64,000 bases of DNA. Origin: Eudorina sp. 2006-703-Eu-15 (Eukaryota; Chlorophyta; Chlorophyceae; Chlamydomonadales; Volvocaceae). Under the pieces are notes generated by a model that made no database searches, was not told where the DNA came from, and was given only the letters and a program-made list of their open reading frames with translations. Where the stretch lies: contig BDSI01000177.1 in assembly GCA_003117195.1 (NCBI GenBank), positions 1 through 64,000 of the forward strand, read 5' to 3'. Position numbers and translations under genes: made by a program. Each line of letters opens with the position of its first letter. Position 1 is the stretch's first letter. This document shows, piece by piece, positions 45,241 to 53,659 of the stretch.

Positions 45241-48047
45241 CGCTGCTAGCTGGACGGGGTGTCGGGGACGCCGCTGGTCCTGCCCATCTCCGCGTTGGCC
45301 TTCCCATCCCAACCTCCGCAAAAAGCCCGACAGTGAGTTTATCGGCGTCCACCTGGACAAAGAATTACAAATTGTATAGATTGGTCATGCGTGACGAGTG
45401 CTGCCACGGATGCGGGCGCACTGGTATGATAGACAGACAAACGATTATACCGTACATGCGCCATAAGCGAAAGTCTGGTAAAATCCTTGAGGGATGCACA
45501 TTGCCTCCTACGAATATGAAAATTGAAAAACGGAGCGCCCAGTTGTGACAGAAGCGTGTGGGAAACGGCGGCAGCTGTGACGGTGCAAACCTGCTTCTGG
45601 AGGCCTAGCATTCCATACGAAATTGCTGGGAACCGATGTCATTTTATCTACAGGTGAGTCACGGGGAAGCCGTTGTCGGCCGGTCAATATTGCATCATCA
45701 AGCAACGTGATCTCCCTCACTCAAACAATGCAGTCTGAACGACGTGTAGGATAAATTTTGGAGGCGATTGAGCCCAAAGTGGCAAAAGCGGCAAAACCGG
45801 CCTCGCCGTACACGACCGGCCTGGCATCAAAATCGTCCGACAGCACCCGATGAAACACGAACTTGCACTTTGCGTACCACCGTGAAAGCTAAATGATTTC
45901 GGGGGCTCCACTGGCGTGTTCACCGAAGTTCTGCAGGAGAGCTGTCACCGAATCCTTCTCAAACGGGTCCCCTGCTACCCGTCCGCCAGGACTGCCAGGA
46001 GCGCAGCCAATACCTCATGCATGGCTATCCGTGCAATATTACAGCTTTTCGAAACTGGATTTCATTCATCGGACGGACCTTCCGCGGGAGAAGCCGCTCT
46101 GGCGTCCAGCCACCAAGGGTCCAGCACCCGGACGCGACAGGCCACCCAGGGGCACAACCAGACTGACTGTCAGGGCTCTGCTTACCTATCGGCACCATCG
46201 GCCGGCTGAGACACCTAAAGCGCAACGCGGACGCGTGACGGCCCTCGCGCCCGTCAGGCCCAACAACCCTACACCCCCACCGCACCCTCGGTACTACCCT
46301 TCCACGATCCCACCACTCTACCCTCGACGCCGTCAGCCGCGACTTCCCTCCTCTCACTCACCCCCTCCCTGGTCCCTTCTCCCGCTGCTTGTGCTTGCCG
46401 GCCACGCCGTGATCCTCCTCAACCCAAGCGCTGTACGTTCAGGGCATACACACTCCCCGCATTTCACTAACCTGCGTAGGTTGGCAGCTTGGTACATGTC
46501 GACAGGCGTTCGGGGTTTGGCCGAGCTGATGTCGTGGCGGCTGCCAGCCGGTGCGGGTCTGGTGGCCCCCGGGGTACTCTGACACACGCCACAATGCTGT
46601 GCGTGCGTGCGACGGGCGCGACGCTGATCGCCGCCGCGCAAAAGGCCCTTATGTTTGTGTGTATATAGTTACATATCTGACTGGGAATGACGTTGGCCGA
46701 GGGCTGCTAACTCAGCCATAACGGAAAGGCGGCCGAAGCACTCTCCTCCCCTTGGGGCGGGGGAAGGAGAAGGGCGTGAGGGGCCACATCCCCCTTTGCT
46801 CGACCTAGAGCACTCGCGCGTCCTGAAAGGTACGGCAGAGACTCTACGGAAAAGGGCCTCAGCCGTGATGTCTCGTCTCCGACGACTGGGCCCCGTGCAG
46901 CACCGTTGCCTCGCGGGCCTCGGTGGGCTGCCCGCCCTCAAATCCTTGCAGCACCCTGGTTCTTCCCCGCCGGGGCTTTCCGCCAAGCGCAAAACTGGGC
47001 GACGTCGCCCGCGGTTCAACCTCCTCAAGTCCTTGCAGCACCCGGGGCGCGTTCCTGAGCAGCTCGGAGATGTGCCCCTGTCAGTGTAAGAAACGGCATC
47101 CCCTCCAGAAGTTCCCGCCAGGCAGGTGTGCACGTTCAGAGAAGAGACCCGCCCGACCCAAACCAAGCACCACAATACCATAATAACTTGTCTGGGTGGG
47201 GTCATGGCCCGGTGTGTTTTTGTTCGCGGCGTTGAGGGTGTGGTGTGTTGCCGCCTTGTCGGTGGGGCCTCCTGGGGCTTGCCCTGGTATACACCGTTGA
47301 TCCCTTTGGGCATCCGCTGTAACGTAAACATGAAAACAGCAACAAGGGAGCCGCGCCACCACCGACAAAATTTGCAGAACAACACAAGACCCGGCTGCCT
47401 CCGGTCCAGTCGCTGCCTCCAGTGGGCTGGCAGGACATGGCCGCCCCAGCAGTACCAGGCGTGTGTGTGTTCCCAGGCTGCGGCACCTGCCGGGCGTGTC
47501 CCGCGCATGAGACTTTGTAACTGGATAGGCAAGACCCGCAGGCGTAAATCTAGATTCAGACCCGGGTATCCAGGTCCCGGGTATCCATGCCCAGTTCGAG
47601 GTCCGGGCGACATGATCTGGGCCCGTTGGAACACCCGGTCGGGATACGGGTCCACCTTGTGACGTACGGTTACAAATGAGCTGTAAGCCTATTCGCACAC
47701 ACAGCACCTGCTGGTACCGGGGGGGTGACACTTCATAAACCTGCAGCACGCTCTTTATGTATCTCGCTAGTCTGTAGGGGAAAGAAAAGAGCGAGCTGCA
47801 GACTAGCGAGTTACATAAACAGGCATAAATATCGCACTTGCAATCAGACAGGCTCGCCTGGTGCCTTGCGTTGCCAGGCGTCTTAGAGATCCGCTCTAAA
47901 ACGCGAACATATGTTAATTATGAATGCCCCAGGCTGTGGACGGCATCTATGTCACGTTATTAGGATGATTGCTTCGTCAAGTACAGCAGGGTACAGCTGC
48001 CAGCATTTAGCCTTCTGCGCGAAAAGTATGCCGGGTCATCTTAGCAG
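45241..48047. other. Lower-GC intergenic interval with repeat debris
   Basis: Holds the 5' region of the sulfate-binding gene and no recognisable gene. It includes a duplicated TCCTTGCAGCACCC segment (46,946 and 47,031), a duplicated CCCGGGTATCCA (47,560-47,590), a reverse copy of a dispersed motif (ACCCGCCCGACCCAAACCAA, 47,147), a copy of the GGTCCACCTTG repeat (47,649) and a hairpin (47,754-47,819). Confidence 0.55.
47754..47819. repeat. 24-bp inverted repeat (hairpin)
   Basis: TTTATGTATCTCGCTAGTCT... pairs with ...AGACTAGCGAGTTACATAAA across an 18-nt A/G-rich loop, with a few mismatches. It lies about 230 bp outside the left end of the element at 48,048. Confidence 0.85.
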
Positions 48048-48106
48048 TACATGTTGGGGCTCCTACGGTAGGAGACGTACCTTTCTCCTATACAGGAGAA
48101 ACGACC
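48048..48106 (+). repeat. Left terminal inverted repeat
   Basis: 59 bp. It contains two perfect-arm palindromes, CTCCTAC-G-GTAGGAG and TTTCTCCT-ATAC-AGGAGAAA, and matches the right TIR in reverse with one mismatch. Confidence 0.92.
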
Positions 48107-48492
48107 CTCACAAAACGGCTTCATTTTGTTATATAACGTACAGTTCACAGAGGATAAGTTAGTACAGCAGGAATTTTGCGCTCGTGGGCTATGGCCGGGA
48201 GCGGCGCGGAGCATTGTGACGTGCCTGGCTGCACTCACGCAGGCCGAAGGATAAAATGTATTGGCATACGACTGCTTACATTGCTATGGAATTACTTTAT
48301 GGACACAATTTTTCTGAGCACAGACAAGACACTCTTTGTCCAACAGCAAACCAGCCGAACTCGTTCCGTCCTTCAGCACCGCTTAGCATCATAACCGACC
48401 TACACAGACGGCTATTAAATTGGAGGCGGGGCGACGCGCTGACTTGCCCCACCCTCCCACCCTTATACGGCAAAGCTGTGTTGTTTGGGCAT

Positions 48493-49738
48493 TTAGTTGT
48501 TGCGGGGCCGCACCCGGCGGGCCCCATGCTGGCGGTGCGGGTCCAGGTACCTCTTAAGGATCTCCGCACTGCGCAGCTGGCTGAGCGCATGCAAGGTCTC
48601 TAGGTTGGCACCCTGAGCTGCAGCGTGCTGGAGCGCACCACGGCGGAAGCTGTGGCTGGTCTCACCCTCATAGGCCCCGGACATCATCAGGTGTAGCCGG
48701 ATGCGCGCGCCCAGTGCGGCGCTGCTGAGGGGCGCATCCTGGAACCCACGTCGGTCCGGGCGCAGGGGGCGAAGGAGGTGATCCGTGATGGCGCTGCCCG
48801 GGGGGGCCGGCAACGCACAGGGTGGGGCCGGCGTAATCCGCCGGCCAGAGCTGCGGGGCCGGGAGCGGGAAGCCTTGATACGGCTTGCTTGGGTCAGTAG
48901 GATCGACGAAGTCGGCGAGGGCTAGCTTGCCGGTGTCGTGCCCGTGCTGGCTGCTGAGCCATATGTACTGGCAGCCCAGCAAATCGCGCAAGGTCACTAT
49001 CGCGCCCAGAACACTGGAGCTGGCGCAGTACAGGTCCCACAGATAGCGCACCAGCAGTCGGTACTTGGCCTCGGTCATTGGGACGGCCGATTGCTCCAGG
49101 TAGCCGTCCAGCATCGAGACCCGCTCAAAGGCTTTCCGAAAATCGCTGACCCACACGGACTCGCAAGGGTTACCCAGGCCCGTGGATTCATTGTAGTGGC
49201 CCTCCCGCCCCGCGTGGGAGAGGAAGCCGCTAAGGCTAGAGAGCGTCGCCTTCACTGCGGCTGGCCCCACCAGCCCGTCAGGCCGCTTGCGGCCATGGTG
49301 AGCCAGCAACCAGTGCGCCATGAGGTAGATGAGCACGTCCTCAGGGGTGCAGGTGGTGAGGTCTGCACCCTTGCCGTAGACAGCCAGCCAATCCGAGAAC
49401 TCCTGGGCGGCGGCCTGCTGGCTCTCCCAGGTGGATTCCGACTTGGCCCGCAAGAAGCCCAGCGCAGACAGCAGCCCTTGCTTTTCACGCACCGCAGCCA
49501 CGGTGGGGGCGGCCGGAGGAGGCTGGGGTCCAGGGCTAGCACGAGTGAGAGTGGCCAGACGCGCTGCGGCGAACGAGCGCGGCAGGATGCCCTGCATCAT
49601 GTCATTATGGCCTGTGTCGGCATCTGTCGGTAGAACGGCAAAGAGAGTGCTATCGGGAAACTCACTGGGCCGGTGCGGGACTGCGAACCAACGGCGGGAG
49701 CTGCCGGTGTAAGAGCAGGAGAGGCCACGCCAGCTCAT
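48493..49738 (-). pseudogene. Tyrosine recombinase (YR integrase) of the TIR element, frameshifted
   Basis: Read from the ATG at 49,738. An N-terminal core-binding-like region comes first (STWESQQAAAQEFSDWL, TPEDVLIYLMAHWL, LSSLSGFLSHAGREGHYNES), then a catalytic domain. Catalytic landmarks: the first motif reads QHGHDTGKLALADF, where the family normally has Arg (codon at 48,944-48,946 is His); the box-II His-Arg is intact as SHSFRRGALQHAA (about 48,640-48,658), and the tyrosine is in EILKRYLDP. The two parts lie in different frames; the shift falls at a run of seven G at 48,800-48,806. Length is about 415 codons. The sequence resembles eukaryotic transposon YRs (Crypton/DIRS type) more than phage integrases, judged by eye. 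Neighbour: a divergent protease whose ATG overlaps this one. A frameshift plus an Arg-to-His change suggests a dead copy, though a sequencing error in the G run is possible. Confidence 0.75.
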
Positions 49739-50517
49739 GACAGCAAGAGGAGCCCGTGACGGGAAGGTCGTCTTACAAGACATCATCGTGCCCTGGCAGA
49801 ACGCTGTCCGAGTGGAGCTCCGGGCGGATACCGTCAAGAGAGCGCTGGTGGCGGCAGAGCTGCTTCAACCCGTGGAGGGCGAGGCGGACGAGGCTGAGTC
49901 ATTTGCGAAGCAGGCGTTCGCCAACGACACGTTCATGGCCTCCACCGCATTGCTGTGGTGGGTGGTTGCATCCGAGCAAAAGCAGGACGTCTTGCCGGTC
50001 GAGCCCCAAATTGTGTTGGATGGAATCAGAAAGGGCAAGCTTATGCTCTCTGCTCGCCCAGCCAACCGCAAGGCTAACCACTACCCAGAAGACAAGTAAG
50101 GCACCCGAGGAGTACGGCATGTGGCTGCTTCCGGTCAACACGCGTGTTGACACGTGTCGTACGAGCAACATCCACTGGTGGCTGCTGGTGGTGGACGTCA
50201 AGAAAAAGGTCATGACCGTGTACGACTCCGCTGCGGCTGGGAAGATTCTCGAGACAAGCAAGGCCCACAACAACATCATGCTGCTGGTCAAGAAGTACTT
50301 GCAGCGCACCATCGATGTGAACCTGTGGTCGGTGCGGTACCCACGGAATGTCCCACAGCAGAACGACAGCTACAGCTGTGGCTACTACGTCGCGGAGTTT
50401 GGGCGCCGGATTTGCATGGGGCAAACCGTCGGAAACCAGCGCGTGGATGTGAGCGATATCGTGCGTCTTGTGCTGTCCATGATGGTCGGATTCAACAGCC
50501 GCAGGTTTGGAGCATAG
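49737..50517 (+). pseudogene. Ulp1/SENP-like (C48) cysteine protease of the TIR element, interrupted
   Basis: The first segment (49,737-50,099, MTARGARDGKVVLQD...) ends at a TAA, where one extra base at about 50,098 separates it from a second open segment running to 50,517. The second segment shows the C48 catalytic order His-Asp-Gln-Cys: SNIHWWLLVVDVKKK (His near 50,173), VYDSAAAGK (Asp near 50,224), and VPQQNDSYSCGYYVAEFGRR (Gln near 50,357 and Cys near 50,378). The first segment would be the N-terminal part of the same fold. Family knowledge: Ulp1-like proteases remove SUMO-type modifiers, and transposon-borne versions are known in several superfamilies. A role for this one is inference. 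A spliced tiny intron instead of a frameshift is conceivable but too short to be likely. Confidence 0.75.
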
Positions 50518-50530
50518 AAGCATGCAAAGC

Positions 50531-50923
50531 AATTCTCCTGGGCTAGTAGACACACGGGCGATTCTCCTGGGCTAGTAGACGCGTGGTCGTTCTCCTGAGC
50601 TAGTAGACACATGGGCGATTCTCCTGGGCTAGTAGACACACGGGTGATTCTCCTGGGCTAGTAGACACACGGGCGATTCTCCTGGGCTAGTAGACACACG
50701 GGCGATTCTCCTGGGCTAGTAGACACACGGGCGATTCTCCTGGGCTAGTAGACACACGGGCGATTCTCCTGGGCTAGTAGACACACGGGCGATTCTCCTG
50801 GGCTAGTAGACACACGGGCGATTCTCCTGGGCTAGTAGACACACGGGCGATTCTCCTGGGCTAGTAGACGCGTGGTCGTTCTCCTGAGCTAGTAGATACA
50901 CGGCGATTCTCCTGGGCTAGTAG
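50531..50923. repeat. 29-bp iteron array, about 14 copies
   Basis: Units contain ATTCTCCTGGGCTAGTAGAC plus ACACGGGCG, with rare variants (ACGCGTGGTCG, TCTCCTGAGC). The array lies between the protease gene and the right TIR. The TTCTCCT core is also the arm of a TIR palindrome. There are no unique spacers. Confidence 0.95.
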
Positions 50924-51173
50924 GGAGGCTGCCGTCCGCACCGTCTTTACCATCTCCAAGTTTACATTTGGATGAGGCCCCTCGGGTGAACCGAGAAGGT
51001 TTAAACTTTTCCTCAAAACCTTCCGAGCTGTCGGACATAATGCTGAGGCGACTGCCGCCGCCAGTGAGCCCCGAGGCCGCTATAATCCATTCATAGTTCC
51101 TAATTGTGAGCACAACAATAATGAGAGCAACGATCGCGACTGATCCTTTGCGGGAGATGTTGTTCATGAACAT
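50889..51173 (-). CDS. Small single-membrane-span ORF inside the TIR element
   Basis: 94 codons from the ATG at 51,173. An N-terminal basic stretch precedes one strong hydrophobic segment (SVAIVALIIVVLTI), then a polar Ser/Lys/Gly tail that reads into the first iteron unit before a stop. Not recognised. A TATA-like TAATATATA lies about 35-40 bases upstream on the same strand. It could be the first exon of a minus-strand transcript leading to the recombinase. Whether it is translated is unknown. Confidence 0.35.
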   Translation of the reverse strand: MFMNNISRKGSVAIVALIIVVLTIRNYEWIIAASGLTGGGSRLSIMSDSSEGFEEKFKPSRFTRGASSKCKLGDGKDGADGSLPTSPGESPCIY

Positions 51174-51206
51174 GTGGTAATACTCGCCATAACGAACTTG
51201 CCACCC

Positions 51207-51215
51207 TATATATTA
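51207..51215 (-). promoter_or_regulatory. TATA-like box
   Basis: TAATATATA on the minus strand, just inside the right TIR and upstream of the 51,173 ATG. Confidence 0.35.
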
Positions 51216-51269
51216 TGACCTAAACGTCATTATAATACGTTCAGTATCAGTTGCGAGGGAATCCATTCA

Positions 51270-51328
51270 GGTCGTTTCTCCTGTATAGGAGAAAAGTACG
51301 TCTCCTACCGTAGGAGCCCCAACATGTA
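51270..51328 (-). repeat. Right terminal inverted repeat
   Basis: Reverse complement of the left TIR with one mismatch over 59 bp; it carries the same two palindromes. Confidence 0.92.
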
Positions 51329-52163
51329 ACGGTGAGCTGGCCGGGTGCCTCAGGCTGTGACGTCGACCATTGGCCCCCTGGCACCCTCGCCGCCAGCCGA
51401 TATACGGTAGCGCAAATATATTGAAGAGATTCACTGCATAGTTGCTTCAGAGCATCCATAGCGCCTTCTTGAGGTCCGGCAACAGGGATGGTGCTAGCGC
51501 CGCAAGTTGGGCAGAAGTTAGTGGATTGCAGACACTCATAACAAGTATACAAATGAATCTTATAGGCATTGCGTGCAGCAATTCGAAGTCGTCGACAAGG
51601 TCGACAGCGCGACGCTTCATGTGCCGGTGCAGGCCTGTGTGATCAGGTGTGATGTTTGCGAATGATATGCACATGGAGGTTATTAACCGCTTGTAGATGT
51701 ATATTATGCTCCTGGTAGGACGTTGCATGTCATTTCAGAGCGAGACGCGGCCCTTTCGGCTCTGACAACGATAACCATCACATAAATCAATTACAGCACA
51801 TGGTTTGCTGAATCATCGCACTGTAATAAAAAATTGCACAACGAACAAAAGGTTTTTGAAATCCTGCGTGTGTTGTATATGTTTAGGTCACGCTTGAAGT
51901 ACAGCCTCGGGCCCAAACTCCTTTGACTTGAGGACCACACCAGGACCTAAGCTCATGTCGCCTTCGCGTGCGCCTTCGCCGTAACGAGGTTCTACATCCG
52001 GTGAGGATTGGGCTGGGCTCGGGATCATGTGCTGAGTCGTTGAGTTGGGCACAGGCAGGGATCATGCGCTGGGTTGGGCATGAGCAGGGATGGGTTATTG
52101 GGTTGGGCAAGGGAAGGGACCGCGCGCCGGGTAGTTGTATTGGGCTCGAGAGACAGGGTTATT
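51329..52163. other. AT-richer spacer between two mobile elements
   Basis: No gene recognised. It contains a degenerate GGTTGGGC(A)AGGGA-type repeat at 52,010-52,120. Confidence 0.5.
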
Positions 52164-53284
52164 ATCCGCAAGCTGGTCGTCTGATTACTCGCCACCTGAG
52201 GCCACCCCTGGCCACCTGGACGTTTACTCTCGGTTGAGTGGTATCGATTCGCACAGAACGCCCGGTCGGGACTCGGGTCCACCTTGTAACGGTTACTTCT
52301 ACAGTCCGCATCCGCATTGACGTCCGCAAAGTGATTCAGTCGCCAAGTCAAGCGAAAGAGTCCGATACGCTGGTCGTCAACAGGTAGTCTGGTAGTCAGG
52401 GGTAGTCGGACGACCCGTTCAACTGCAACACGAGCACAGAGCTGTTCGTACAATCTGACCTGAGGCCTTCGCTTGCGCAAAGAACACAGCTGATCAGTTG
52501 TGTCCTTGTTGCGCAGAGGACAATTCATCCAGTCAGTGACCCAAGCAGACCCCAGGGCGACGTGGTTAATGTTACCAGATGTTACTGCGTACAACCGCCC
52601 GGCGCCAGTCAGGTCCCCGCAGGCATGTTCTGCATGCGTTCAGAGACCAGCTACAATTAATGCGAGCGGTCTTCGTTCAACCGCGAAAAGGCCAATCTAC
52701 GCTAGGATTCCGTTCCAATTGGAGGCATTAAAAGAAGCTCGCGGCGATGCATTTAAGACATTGTGGTAATGCCTGATGGGTTGTGAAACGTTGCGAGGCA
52801 GCAGGAGCGACGACGAATGTCCGAGCGTACAACAGTTTTGTCTGGGGCTGGACAACGGCAAATCACTGGGCTTCCCATTAATGATAACAGTGTACTATGG
52901 ATTTAAATTTCAGATGTAGAGCACTATATGCGGCTAGCGCAGGCCTATTGGTACCGCGTGGCGACTTCGGCCACCCGCCAAACAGTCACCCCTTATGGAG
53001 GCAGGACCTTGTGCTGCGTTCTCTTCCTACAGACGGCCCTTTGCAATACAGCATGTATTCGGTCGCTGTAGATTGATTATTAGATAGACCGAACAGCTTA
53101 CAAGACTGCTTGTTGACGACGGGCGTATCGTCTACTTTCTTTGCCGGCGTTGGTCTTTTCCGCTTGACGTGGCAACTTGCTGACTTTTCGGGCATTAGTA
53201 CTGATGCAGACTGTGAGAAGTCATACGAATCAACTAAGAGAAAACGTCCAGGTGGCGAGTAATCAGTCGACCAGCTTTCGGATA
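52164..53284. mobile_element. Roughly 1.1-kb element with inverted ends, no recognised gene
   Basis: The left end TATCCGCAAGCTGGTCGTCT...TTACTCGCCACCTG matches the reverse complement of the right end (TATCCGAAAGCTGGTCGACT) for about 45 bp. The left copy carries an extra 20-bp tandem piece (GGCCACCCCTGGCCACCTG). Internal open frames show no family match. A segment at 52,261-52,300 (ACTCGGGTCCACCTTGTAAC) also occurs near 2,367-2,400 (reverse), 5,400 and 47,647, so this may be a composite or nested insertion. Confidence 0.55.
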
Positions 53285-53659
53285 GCCAACCCTCATGCCT
53301 ACCTCCGGCTTTGGACCCGCACTTCTCTTACTGGTTTAATATTTCTCATTTTGGCTGGGCTGAGGTACGGTATGGGAGCGAATCAGTGTTCGGCCGCTTA
53401 CGAACTTACAGCCCTCCGATGCAATATACGCTCAACCAAAAAGGCAACCAAAAGCAGACTATGCCAACAAGTCACCGTTGCGGGTGTAACGTTAGAAACC
53501 GCCGGGTGTCTTTGCTGCAGTTTAACGGACGCCGGTTGGACAGTTGCGGGACACGGGAACAGCTCTGGACAATATGCACAGGAGGTACCGTGTCGTTTCG
53601 GCCCGTGCGAAAAGGAAAAGCACACATCTGCATCTGACCAAAATATCGCTTTTTTGCAG

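Larger units (their letters stand above)
48048..51328. mobile_element. 3.28-kb TIR element carrying a tyrosine recombinase and an Ulp1-like protease
   Basis: Bounded by 59-bp terminal inverted repeats with one mismatch (48,048-48,106 and 51,270-51,328), outer sequence TACATGTTGGGGCTCC. Inside are a minus-strand tyrosine recombinase (48,493-49,738), a plus-strand C48/Ulp1-type protease (49,737-50,517), a 29-bp iteron array (50,531-50,923) and a small minus-strand ORF (50,889-51,173). Flanks are ...TTAGCAG|TACATG and CATGTA|ACGGTG. No target-site duplication longer than TA is obvious. Base composition is less GC-rich than the host genes. No reverse transcriptase, DDE transposase or helicase was recognised. 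Confidence 0.8.

Noticed and set aside
46669..47655. 328-codon minus-strand open frame
   Set aside because: It lacks any recognisable domain, covers duplicated non-coding segments and a dispersed repeat, and has no convincing start.
50531..50923. CRISPR-like direct-repeat array
   Set aside because: Units are contiguous, with no unique spacers, in nuclear eukaryotic DNA inside a transposon.
53204..53659. N-terminal extension of the cyclase from the ATG at 53,204
   Set aside because: The first 80 bases are the right end of an inverted-repeat element and the remainder shows no family resemblance; a strong acceptor (TTTTTTGCAG) ends at 53,659. Left unassigned rather than called coding.
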